The notes under the pieces were generated by a model. The model saw only the letters and a list, made by a program, of their open reading frames with translations, did no database searches and was not told the origin of the DNA. This document shows, in pieces, positions 1 through 5,923 of a DNA stretch of 6,968 nt (positions within the stretch are counted from its first letter, which is position 1; every line of letters starts with the position of its first letter). Source of the stretch: Bacillota bacterium (lineage in GTDB: Bacteria; Bacillota; Clostridia; DSM-8532); NCBI GenBank assembly GCA_023426765.1, contig JAEZBW010000654.1:1-6968 (forward strand), read 5' to 3'. Position numbers and translations under genes: made by a program.

Positions 1-54
1 CATGGCTGCAAATGCGCAAATAATTGCTGAATACAGGATTATTCCAACGAGCAT
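1..54 (-). CDS. N-terminus of a hydrophobic, probably membrane or exported protein (partial)
   Basis: An ATG at 54 opens a frame that runs off the left edge of the window after 18 codons. The visible peptide, MLVGIILYSAIICAFAAM, is almost entirely hydrophobic, with no charged residue, as expected for a first membrane segment or an uncleaved signal anchor. The start is well supported. AAGGGGAGG lies five bases upstream, and a TTGATT/TAAAAT promoter with 17-bp spacing places the transcription start about 34 bases before the ATG. The frame lies 143 bases behind the VIT/vWA gene, on the same strand but apparently as a separate transcription unit. The function cannot be read from 18 residues. What is seen is the start site; membrane location is an inference. 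Confidence 0.6.
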   Translation of the reverse strand, partial: MLVGIILYSAIICAFAAM

Positions 55-59
55 GCTAT

Positions 60-68
60 CCTCCCCTT
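60..68 (-). promoter_or_regulatory. Strong ribosome-binding site for the partial gene at the left edge
   Basis: On the minus strand AAGGGGAGG is followed by five bases and then ATG. This is a close match to the anti-Shine-Dalgarno complement, and it is the main reason for accepting the 18-codon partial frame as a real gene start. Confidence 0.7.
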
Positions 69-95
69 TCCGTTCTTCATTGAGAAATTACCCCC

Positions 96-124
96 ATTTT
101 ACTCCAGTTTTAGACGATAATCAA
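96..124 (-). promoter_or_regulatory. Sigma-A-type promoter for the gene at the left edge
   Basis: Read on the minus strand, TTGATT (119-124) and TAAAAT (96-101) are separated by exactly 17 bases. Each box differs from consensus at one or two positions. Transcription would begin near 88-89, leaving a short leader that carries the AAGGGGAGG site. Upstream, at 140-147 and 166-173, lie two copies of GTACAGGG (plus-strand reading) 26 bases apart, which could be contacts for a regulator. The promoter is an inference from sequence only. Confidence 0.6.
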
Positions 125-197
125 GAGATATGATGCATGGTACAGGGGGACAGTGGATACTGGGTGTACAGGGTTGTTCAGCTTTCGCCGAGCAGTT

Positions 198-2642
198 TCA
201 CTCGATGACGATTTTCAAAAGACTTTCCGCAAGCGGTTCACCCTCATTCTTGACAGGGATTTCTTTTTTAAGGATGTCCTGATCTCCTGCGGCAAATGCA
301 TCCAGCACTGCAATTTGTGCGTCCTTCATACGGCTTTTGGATTCGTTCAGGAACTTACTCGCTTCATCCCGGGGTATAAGCCTATGGGTTTCCAGCATGT
401 CAACAGCAATTACTTTCAGAAGCAGGGAATCATCCTCTGTTCTCAGTAACGCTTTGCCGGCTTTAGTTAATTGTATTTTGTAAGGCTTCCAATGATCCTC
501 CAATAACAGCATGGCAATGATGAAGCAGGAAGTCTTCAAAGTGATCGTTTTATCTTCACCGAATGCTCCGTTTGCTTTTTGCTTTCTTGCGGCTTCCCGA
601 ATTAAATCCTGCACATCTTCAAATGTGGCCTCTTCCTCGGTATATGTTTCTTTGTGCATCAAACCTTTCGAGATGCCCCGTTCGTTTGGTGCAGGAGCCA
701 CAGCGCTGCGTTTATTGCTTCGTAAAGGTTTGCTGCGTTTAAGAAAGCTGGGAACATCCAATGCATAATCATCGGCATACCGGATCGCACTTTCGGTAAC
801 GAAATTCGGTGCCATGAATGCAGCAAAGACAGGCTGCGGACGGCCAAACAACTCCCATCCTTCAGGCTTTGCCACAGGAACAACGATGGTTTCGGGTATG
901 CCCTTCACTTTGTTGAACCTTTCATATACAGCCACAAGAGAAGTCAGGGTAGATAATACGCCGTACTTTTCGGACAAAGCAATGATCTCTTTTTTCGCAA
1001 GCTCATCCCTTCTTGGATTTCCGGAACTCAGGCTTTCCTCCAGCATTCGGATCTTTTCTTTTGCCCATTTCAGGGATAACAGCCTGGAATCCCCTTTGGC
1101 TGTTAACGGGATTTGCACCTCCAGCCTCCGGTTTCCAAGAACACCTGAAAAAATAAGCTTTTCTGCTACACCTGCTGTACGGAAACGGAAGGTATATTCC
1201 TCATCGCCATACAACCGGGATGGTATAGCAGGCACCGTATCAAGCTCGGCCCCATCTGCTCCGAAAATTTTACCGTCGCTGACAAAGGGCTGATGAATTC
1301 TGGAGAACTGCCGGATGACCTTATCATCTATCCTTTCCCCCGGGAAGACAACCTCGGGCAGCCCATTTCCAGCCTGCGCGAGGCTTTCGATGAAATATCT
1401 GTTGACAGCGGTGTCTATGCCGAAGGTAAACAAGTTCAGCGCTTTGTTGTTTCTGCTGACAAGCTGGATGATTTCCTTTTCATTGCCAACCTGGCCATCG
1501 GTGAAAAGAAGCACAACCCTGCCGGTATTATCTGTGCGGGGCCTTTCAAGAACAAAGCGCAGGGGCTGCAGAATTTCGGTACCCCCCAGGGGTTTGAGAG
1601 AGGTTACCCAGCGATCGGCTTTTTCAAGATTGCTTTGCGTATAGGGTACCACCGTCTCTGAAAAGCAGGTGAAGCCGCTTTCAAAGGCAACAATATTAAA
1701 CCTGTCACCCTCAATGAGGTTGCGCAAAGAAAGCTGCAGCGCCTTTTTCGCCTGTTCAAGCTTTTGCCCGGCCATGGACCCCGAAACATCAATCACAAAG
1801 GTATACTCGCAGTTGTTTTGCTGCGGAATTTCTTCCGGCTCCAGGGCTATGGTCAGCTCTCCAAAAACCTCATCGCCATCGCGGGAAAGGATCAGCCGGT
1901 TGCTTGGAGCCTTATCCATCTCGGCGTTTAAAATGAAATCACGGTTTAACGGTTCGTTTTCTTTGGCCAGGGTAACCGCAAAACCATCCTCCTCTACATA
2001 AATGACAATCGGGTGGGACGGAGACGTGATCTTCTTCAGTCCGCGAAAGCCTTTCAGGTGTGCTTTCAGTTCTAAAGTATAGGGGGCGTTGCCAATGGGT
2101 GGGGTGATAAAATCTGCATCAGGCACCTGGTTGGTGGGAGAAACCACACCGGTACCTGTTTTAACACCCGATGAATTTCCCGGAATGTACCTTGGGGCAA
2201 CGACAGTGGGCAGAACCCAGTACAGCTCGCTGTCAACGCATTGAACATCTTCGATATAGGATATCGTGACCGAAATGGTTTCACCACCGGCAATATTACC
2301 AAGAGAAACCTGAAAGATATCGGGCCTGTGGCTTTCAAGCAGAAAACCACTGTTCCCCCGTCGAAGGGCATCGTCATATTCTTCAAAAGCAGCTTCCCTC
2401 TCCTTGTATGTACCTGTAACCTCCTGATTTCCGATTCTTGCCTTAAACCCTGTGACCACAGCCTTATGCGGCAGCGGAAAGGTATAAAGAACCTCAATGC
2501 TTCCAGGGCTGGTATTGACATAATTCTGCACGAATGTCACCTCGGCCATGTTCATGTCAATCACCGCTGAAACCTCTGTGCCCAGCAGGGGGCAGGCAGG
2601 CCTTCCCGTAGATTTGTCCACAATGCAACTTCCTTCGTTCAC
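198..2642 (-). CDS. VIT domain and von Willebrand factor A (vWA) domain protein
   Basis: An 814-residue protein of the inter-alpha-trypsin-inhibitor-like type. Numbered from the GTG at 2642, the VIT domain spans roughly residues 10-137 (conserved FPLPHKAVVTGFKARIG and EEYDDAL stretches) and the vWA domain about 279-445. The metal-ion-dependent adhesion site is complete: DVSGS gives D285, S287 and S289, with T355 in GGTE and D382 in FTDG, so metal-dependent ligand binding is likely. The family motif YGVLSTLTSLVAVYE follows at 560-574. A basic Ser/Pro-rich linker (about 630-660) leads to a helical C-terminal domain (about 670-780) containing QKANGAF, as in eukaryotic VWA5-like proteins. No signal peptide or membrane segment is visible, so it is probably cytosolic. 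The frame can be extended to a TTG at 2651 that overlaps the MerR stop codon. GTG is preferred because AAGGAAGG lies nine bases before it, whereas the same site directly abuts the TTG. The gene is translationally coupled to the upstream MerR gene. Family assignment is firm; the ligand and cellular role are unknown. Confidence 0.93.
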   Translation of the reverse strand: MNEGSCIVDKSTGRPACPLLGTEVSAVIDMNMAEVTFVQNYVNTSPGSIEVLYTFPLPHKAVVTGFKARIGNQEVTGTYKEREAAFEEYDDALRRGNSGFLLESHRPDIFQVSLGNIAGGETISVTISYIEDVQCVDSELYWVLPTVVAPRYIPGNSSGVKTGTGVVSPTNQVPDADFITPPIGNAPYTLELKAHLKGFRGLKKITSPSHPIVIYVEEDGFAVTLAKENEPLNRDFILNAEMDKAPSNRLILSRDGDEVFGELTIALEPEEIPQQNNCEYTFVIDVSGSMAGQKLEQAKKALQLSLRNLIEGDRFNIVAFESGFTCFSETVVPYTQSNLEKADRWVTSLKPLGGTEILQPLRFVLERPRTDNTGRVVLLFTDGQVGNEKEIIQLVSRNNKALNLFTFGIDTAVNRYFIESLAQAGNGLPEVVFPGERIDDKVIRQFSRIHQPFVSDGKIFGADGAELDTVPAIPSRLYGDEEYTFRFRTAGVAEKLIFSGVLGNRRLEVQIPLTAKGDSRLLSLKWAKEKIRMLEESLSSGNPRRDELAKKEIIALSEKYGVLSTLTSLVAVYERFNKVKGIPETIVVPVAKPEGWELFGRPQPVFAAFMAPNFVTESAIRYADDYALDVPSFLKRSKPLRSNKRSAVAPAPNERGISKGLMHKETYTEEEATFEDVQDLIREAARKQKANGAFGEDKTITLKTSCFIIAMLLLEDHWKPYKIQLTKAGKALLRTEDDSLLLKVIAVDMLETHRLIPRDEASKFLNESKSRMKDAQIAVLDAFAAGDQDILKKEIPVKNEGEPLAESLLKIVIE

Positions 2643-2647
2643 ACTCG

Positions 2648-3085
2648 TCAACCTTCCTTCATGATTTTTTCAACGTATTGATACAGCTTTTCAGCAAGTT
2701 TCGCAGCTTTTTCATCCTCTGTCGGATAATGAATTTCAACCCCAAAACCGACGGGAATTCTGTTATAGGTTGAACCTGTCGCTCTCTCCACTGAATATTT
2801 GACAGTTTGCTCCGATACGATTACAGGTTCGTTTTCGAGGCTGCGTCTGACCTCCTCCAGTGTCATGTCAGCTATTCTTTTACGGATTTGATCCAGCGGA
2901 AGATACTGATCCTGCAGCTTTTTTATGAGTATGATGCGGAAGAGGTGCTCGTCGGAATAGGTAGTACCGAGGCCTGTCCCCTGTGGAGCCGGCAACAGGC
3001 CCCTTCCCATATAGTAATGGATGGTTCGCTTTGTAACGCCTGCCTTTTCGGCAAGCTCGCCAATGCGGTATTGCGTCGAAGCCAT
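2648..3085 (-). CDS. MerR-family transcriptional regulator
   Basis: A 145-residue protein whose residues 6-75 form a MerR winged helix-turn-helix. YRIGELAEKAGVTKRTIHYY is the recognition part, followed by GLLPAP, the TTYSDEHLFR wing and the LPLDQIRKRI helix. The remainder is short: a charged middle segment, then FGVEIHYPTEDEKAAKLAEKLYQYVEKI, probably the dimerisation helix. The protein contains no cysteine, so a thiol-based metal or redox sensor such as MerR, CueR or SoxR is excluded. No large drug-binding or B12-binding effector domain is present. The ATG is supported by GAGGTG four bases upstream. It is the first gene of a two-gene operon and its stop region abuts the VIT/vWA start, so that protein is its most obvious target. 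Inverted repeats around its promoter suggest autoregulation. Family assignment is firm; the signal it senses is unknown. Confidence 0.93.
   Translation of the reverse strand: MASTQYRIGELAEKAGVTKRTIHYYMGRGLLPAPQGTGLGTTYSDEHLFRIILIKKLQDQYLPLDQIRKRIADMTLEEVRRSLENEPVIVSEQTVKYSVERATGSTYNRIPVGFGVEIHYPTEDEKAAKLAEKLYQYVEKIMKEG
2652..2659 (-). promoter_or_regulatory. Ribosome-binding site deciding the VIT/vWA start
   Basis: AAGGAAGG on the minus strand lies within the last codons of the MerR gene. It ends directly against the TTG at 2651 and nine bases before the GTG at 2642. The spacing favours the GTG as the start codon. Confidence 0.5.
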
Positions 3086-3089
3086 GATA

Positions 3090-3095
3090 CACCTC
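3090..3095 (-). promoter_or_regulatory. Ribosome-binding site of the MerR-family gene
   Basis: GAGGTG on the minus strand lies four bases before the ATG at 3085. Its first base is shared with the inverted repeat at 3095-3109, so a protein bound there could also affect translation initiation. Confidence 0.6.
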
Positions 3096-3109
3096 AGTAA
3101 CTTTTACTG
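3095..3109. promoter_or_regulatory. Perfect inverted repeat (candidate operator) at the MerR operon transcription start
   Basis: CAGTAA and TTACTG form a perfect 6-base inverted repeat with a 3-base centre. The repeat covers the expected transcription start (near 3108) of the promoter at 3115-3143 and touches the ribosome-binding site. The position fits a repressor site for the MerR protein encoded just downstream. The repeat is seen directly; operator function is inferred. As RNA it would be only a weak hairpin without a T-run, so it is not a terminator. Confidence 0.5.
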
Positions 3110-3114
3110 GTTTT

Positions 3115-3143
3115 ATTTTACTACCGTTACGTTATGGTGTCAA
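3115..3143 (-). promoter_or_regulatory. Near-consensus promoter of the MerR-VIT/vWA operon
   Basis: On the minus strand a perfect TTGACA (3138-3143) is followed after exactly 17 bases by TAAAAT (3115-3120). Inside the spacer lies an imperfect dyad, ACCGTTAC/GTTATGGT on the plus strand (3123-3138), matching its reverse complement at 12 of 16 positions. Spacers of activator-type MerR promoters are usually 19-20 bp, so this normal 17-bp spacer fits repression or simple autoregulation better than classical DNA-untwisting activation. The boxes are seen; the mode of control is inferred. Confidence 0.7.
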
Positions 3144-3178
3144 GTTGTTTTATTATCACTTCAAGAAAACAAAAATAA

Positions 3179-3198
3179 GGCAAGCTGATCAGCCTGCC
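3179..3198 (-). terminator. Rho-independent terminator after the DHH gene (and small peptide frame)
   Basis: On the minus strand GGCAGGCTGATCAGCTTGCC folds into a stem with a single G-U wobble and is followed by TTATTTTTGTTTTC. It lies 160 bases after the DHH stop codon and 78 bases after the small peptide frame, and it separates this unit from the MerR operon promoter. The other strand also shows a short T-run after the stem, so it could work in both directions, though no plus-strand gene needs it. Confidence 0.8.
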
Positions 3199-3276
3199 CG
3201 TTTTTAGAAATGCATTATATACAATATGATAGAAAGAAATTGCCGGGTTTTCTGTTTTAAATGAAACTTTATCAGG

Positions 3277-3354
3277 TTAATATCCCCCAGGACATTGATA
3301 GGTGCAAGCACCGGGCGACATACCAGGATACTCGTCAGGAATATATCGATACAT
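3277..3354 (-). CDS. Possible 25-residue Tyr/Pro/Gly-rich two-cysteine peptide
   Basis: The frame starts with ATG four bases after the DHH phosphoesterase stop codon and ends at TAA before the shared terminator. It begins MYRYIPDE and ends YPGMSPGACTYQCPGGY, giving five Tyr, four Pro, four Gly and a CTYQC pair at residues 17-21. Such a composition is unusual for random out-of-frame translation, and the position between a stop codon and a terminator fits a real small gene. There is no good Shine-Dalgarno sequence, so translation would depend on reinitiation after the DHH gene. I do not recognise a family. It could be a small structural, coat-like or modified peptide, or merely an untranslated tail of the DHH mRNA. 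No function is claimed. Confidence 0.4.
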   Translation of the reverse strand: MYRYIPDEYPGMSPGACTYQCPGGY

Positions 3355-3358
3355 ATTT

Positions 3359-4396
3359 TTAACTTTCTGAGCCACATGATGTTTTGAATGAGCCTTCAGA
3401 CTTCAGAATATCCATGATCCTGTTTTCGATAAAAGAATGAAACAAATGGCCCATAGATTCGACGGCTGCTTCCGGAATAAAACCGCCGGCCATGGTTTTG
3501 TGGCCACCCCCGCTGCCCAGACCGTTCAGAGCCTTCATGATGACCTTGCCCGCATCATAATCGGTTGTCTCATTCCGTATGGAAAACTTAACTCCCGCCT
3601 TCCTGTTTGAATAAACCACCGAAAACTCAACTTCCTTCAAGGATATGATGAAATCTGAAACCGTTCCAAGCAGTGAATCTGGGCAATCAGCCCCGAGGTA
3701 GGCAAAACCAACATTATCATATAGTTTAATATTTCTGATTGCATTGCTGTAAGCGGAAAGCTCGCTAAACTGCAGCTGGTTCAGCTGAATCCGGTTTAAA
3801 AGGTCGATATCTGCTGTTTTATACAGCTTATAGAACATATCCAGATCCAGTTCACTGACACCTCTGGATAGATCAAGCGTATCTGTTTTGGTGCCATAAA
3901 GAAGTGCTGTTGCAATCGTTTTAGGAATAGCAATCTCATTTTCATGAAAATAATCGGCAATGATGGAAGAACACGCACCCACCTTCGGACGGATATCTTC
4001 AAACAGGTACTGCACTTCATGAAATACAGGATGATGATCAATGGCTGCGACTTCATTTCCAATAAAGTCCGTCACATTTGAGTTGAATTTTTGTGAGTCA
4101 ACGAGAATAATATAATCTCTATCCTTCATGTCCTGAATATCATTGATATTCTTCAGGCAGATGTCCAATAACTCAATCATTTTGTTGGTGCTGTACTTTT
4201 CAATCGCACCCCGATAACAAATAACTGCATCGAACCCCTCATGTCTTAAAAGGTATTGCAGCCCAAAGGCGCTGGCGATTGAGTCGGGATCGGGAGAATT
4301 ATGCATTTGGATGAAGGTTCTTTGTCCGCCGGATGCCAGTATGTCTGTCAACAATTTCAACTTGGTCGAGTTGCTCATCTTTGTGTTCGTCATCAT
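3359..4396 (-). CDS. DHH/DHHA1 phosphoesterase, NrnA-like (nanoRNase / pAp phosphatase type)
   Basis: A 345-residue protein with the motif order of bifunctional oligoribonuclease/pAp phosphatases. Numbered from the ATG at 4396: motif I MHNSPDPDS ends near residue 39 with metal-binding aspartates D36 and D38, then LVDSQ with D100, the DHH signature at 120-122, YGTKTDT with D172, and the DHHA1 substrate-binding loop GSGGGHKTMAGG at 294-305. All the expected metal ligands are present, so a Mn-dependent enzyme cleaving short RNAs, pAp or a cyclic-dinucleotide product is likely; the exact substrate cannot be decided here. No membrane or sensor domain precedes the catalytic part, which excludes a GdpP-type protein. 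The open frame reaches an ATG at 4435, but that lies on top of the predicted transcription start. The ATG at 4396 has GGTGAT seven bases upstream. The protein should be cytosolic. It has its own promoter and a downstream terminator. Confidence 0.93.
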   Translation of the reverse strand: MMTNTKMSNSTKLKLLTDILASGGQRTFIQMHNSPDPDSIASAFGLQYLLRHEGFDAVICYRGAIEKYSTNKMIELLDICLKNINDIQDMKDRDYIILVDSQKFNSNVTDFIGNEVAAIDHHPVFHEVQYLFEDIRPKVGACSSIIADYFHENEIAIPKTIATALLYGTKTDTLDLSRGVSELDLDMFYKLYKTADIDLLNRIQLNQLQFSELSAYSNAIRNIKLYDNVGFAYLGADCPDSLLGTVSDFIISLKEVEFSVVYSNRKAGVKFSIRNETTDYDAGKVIMKALNGLGSGGGHKTMAGGFIPEAAVESMGHLFHSFIENRIMDILKSEGSFKTSCGSES

Positions 4397-4403
4397 GATG
4401 ATT

Positions 4404-4409
4404 ATCACC
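4404..4409 (-). promoter_or_regulatory. Ribosome-binding site deciding the DHH gene start
   Basis: GGTGAT, within GAGGGTGAT, matches the 5' extension of the anti-Shine-Dalgarno complement and lies seven bases before the ATG at 4396. No comparable site precedes the ATG at 4435 or the one at 4414. Confidence 0.5.
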
Positions 4410-4439
4410 CTCATAACGTAGAATTCTGGTTGCATTTCT

Positions 4440-4469
4440 ATAATACCAAATCAAACAGATTTCTGTAAA
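4440..4469 (-). promoter_or_regulatory. Extended -10 promoter of the DHH gene
   Basis: On the minus strand TTTACA (4464-4469), an 18-base spacer and TATTAT (4440-4445) preceded by TGG form an extended -10 promoter. Transcription would start near 4433. An inverted repeat, ACAGA-TT-TCTGT on the plus strand (4455-4466), sits in the spacer and touches the -35 box, where a regulator could bind. A second palindrome lies upstream at 4500-4512. Confidence 0.55.
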
Positions 4470-4499
4470 CCTGTCTCTGGTTAGGCTGCGCGTTGTACA

Positions 4500-4512
4500 C
4501 CACGACTCGTGG
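4500..4512. repeat. Perfect 13-base palindrome upstream of the DHH promoter
   Basis: CCACGACTCGTGG consists of 6-base perfect arms around a single C. It lies about 31 bases upstream of the -35 box of the DHH promoter, in the 223-base space between the DUF362 stop codon and the DHH start. It could be an activator site. A hairpin is unlikely because the loop would be a single base, and there is no T-run on either side. No function is established. Confidence 0.4.
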
Positions 4513-4619
4513 AAGCAAAGCGGATATACCTGAGTAATATGGGACTGTGCGCTGAGTTATCCAAAAGATAAAACCCCTTAACAGGTGCCTTCAATAGAAT
4601 CATTCAACCTTTCCCATCA

Positions 4620-5768
4620 TTATTTGATGAAGCCTGATATAAAACCTGCTGCCCTATTTTCATGTTTAAGCTCTACAGCCTTAAACATGCACAACTCATG
4701 ACAGCACATACAATCTATACAGGTATTATAATCTATATGCTTCGTGTCCTTATCAATTGCCTGTACCGGACAGCTTTCCACGCACATATTACATTTTTTA
4801 CATTTATCAGGATTGATCCTGGGGTGTGTTTTGAAAAAATCAATCACTTTTACAATAGCTTTGCTATTGCGCTTCTTTACTCCCCTGAAGCGCTTGGGCA
4901 GTTTAAAACCGGCTAACCTGGGAACTTGATCATAATCACCTGCAAGTGTGATGTTTTTTAACCAACCTTCTCCAAGATTCCGTTTCCGGGCTGTTTCCAG
5001 TATTGGCACATCTTCAACATCAATCCCGACCATTTTTGCCGCCACAGTATCCAATGCCAGCGGATCCTCGCTGATGAGGATTTTACCGGCATGATAAACG
5101 CTGCCTGCTGTCGGTCCCTCTCCCTGCATTGCCAGAACCCCATCCATGATGTGAAGCTGTATTTTAGTGGCTCGATGGATATCACAGATGATTTGTCCAA
5201 AATCATTTAAATCCGGAGCCATTTTATGATATTTCGCCTTCTTGAGCCCAGGAATGCATCCGAATACATTTTTCACAGCTCCGGAAAAAATCTGTGCAGA
5301 GTGTGTTTTTAATTTCGGTAAATTAATAACCACATCGGCTTCGAACATAGGTTTCGCGATATACATCATTTCTTCGCACTGGCTTTCCGGCTTTACAGCC
5401 ACCACACCCTCGCGATCAAAATTCTTTATCTCCGCTCCTTCTTCCTCCGCTACCCTCTCGAATCCTGAAGCTTTAAAACTCTGTGCTGTAGGTGCTATTC
5501 CCGCTATAGCTCCCCCCGAGCTGTCACCAATCCATACACTGCAGTTCCTGCCCTGCAATATTCGGACCAATGCTCTGACAAATTCAGCGTGTGTCACCGC
5601 AGCTGATTCGGGTGACTTGGGACCAATCAGATTCACCTTAAGGAGTACTTTGTCCTGCGGCTTAACAAATTTATCCCATCCGCCGAGAATTTGTACTGCG
5701 GCATTTATTTTCTCCATTACATCTTCAAGGTCATAGTTTTCGCATTCCTGTATAATTACTTTGCTCAT
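4620..5768 (-). CDS. DUF362 protein with C-terminal 2x[4Fe-4S] ferredoxin domain
   Basis: A 382-residue protein. Residues 1-290 are the DUF362 domain: KVLLKVNLIGPKSPESAAVTH at about 40-60, GDSSGG at 81-86, INLPKLKTHS at 148-157, SGAVKNVFGCIPG at 162-174, MDGVLAMQGEGPT at 208-220 and SEDPLALDTVAAKMVG at 233-248. After a basic linker, the ferredoxin part has C323-x2-C326-x2-C329-x3-C333-P and C350-x2-C353-x2-C356-x3-C360, enough for two [4Fe-4S] clusters, plus an extra C355. The second motif has Met instead of the usual Pro after its last Cys. There is no signal peptide or membrane helix, so it is a cytoplasmic electron-transfer protein whose DUF362 reaction is not known. The open frame extends to 5918, but the ATG at 5768 is chosen because GAGG lies seven bases upstream and the DUF362 homology begins there. 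The extra upstream residues would overlap the promoter. Confidence 0.93.
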   Translation of the reverse strand: MSKVIIQECENYDLEDVMEKINAAVQILGGWDKFVKPQDKVLLKVNLIGPKSPESAAVTHAEFVRALVRILQGRNCSVWIGDSSGGAIAGIAPTAQSFKASGFERVAEEEGAEIKNFDREGVVAVKPESQCEEMMYIAKPMFEADVVINLPKLKTHSAQIFSGAVKNVFGCIPGLKKAKYHKMAPDLNDFGQIICDIHRATKIQLHIMDGVLAMQGEGPTAGSVYHAGKILISEDPLALDTVAAKMVGIDVEDVPILETARKRNLGEGWLKNITLAGDYDQVPRLAGFKLPKRFRGVKKRNSKAIVKVIDFFKTHPRINPDKCKKCNMCVESCPVQAIDKDTKHIDYNTCIDCMCCHELCMFKAVELKHENRAAGFISGFIK

Positions 5769-5775
5769 ACAATTT

Positions 5776-5779
5776 CCTC
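5776..5779 (-). promoter_or_regulatory. Ribosome-binding site deciding the DUF362 start
   Basis: GAGG (in GCGAGGAAATTGT) lies seven bases before the ATG at 5768. It supports this start over the 50-codon upstream extension of the same frame. Confidence 0.55.
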
Positions 5780-5870
5780 GCTTTATGAATTTAATAACTC
5801 TGTTTATTCCCGTTAAACGCCTTTGCTGTTTGTCTTGCCACACCTGTAATTTTATGCCATTCCTGTGATT

Positions 5871-5899
5871 ATCGTAGCATAATTTTGGGTAAGCATCAA
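5871..5899 (-). promoter_or_regulatory. Extended -10 promoter of the DUF362 gene
   Basis: On the minus strand TTGATG (5894-5899), 17 bases, and TACGAT (5871-5876) preceded by TGC give an extended -10 promoter. It begins only 25 bases after the stop codon of the MATE/kinase gene. Transcription from near 5864 would leave a leader of about 95 bases before the ATG. No riboswitch-like structure was recognised in that leader. Confidence 0.5.
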
Positions 5900-5923
5900 C
5901 CACACGAACTGCCCCCATTCAGT

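Noticed and set aside
1293..1661. Plus-strand open frames of 109-159 codons opposite the VIT/vWA gene
   Set aside because: They are antisense to a protein with clear domain motifs, lack ribosome-binding sites and show no recognisable protein features. They are explained by the codon use of the real gene.
3214..3219. Perfect TATAAT on the minus strand as a promoter
   Set aside because: There is no acceptable -35 box at 16-18 bases and no TGn extension. Transcription from it would run straight into the terminator at 3179-3198.
4397..4435. 13-residue N-terminal extension of the DHH protein
   Set aside because: The ATG at 4435 falls at the predicted transcription start and has no Shine-Dalgarno sequence. 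The ATG at 4396 has one.
4513..4619. Terminator directly after the DUF362 gene
   Set aside because: No stable stem followed by a T-run was found. GGGGTTTTAT occurs, but without a matching upstream arm. The DUF362 transcript may read through into the DHH gene.
5769..5918. 50-residue N-terminal extension of the DUF362 frame
   Set aside because: It would overlap the extended -10 promoter and has no ribosome-binding site at its start. The family homology begins at the ATG at 5768, which has GAGG upstream.
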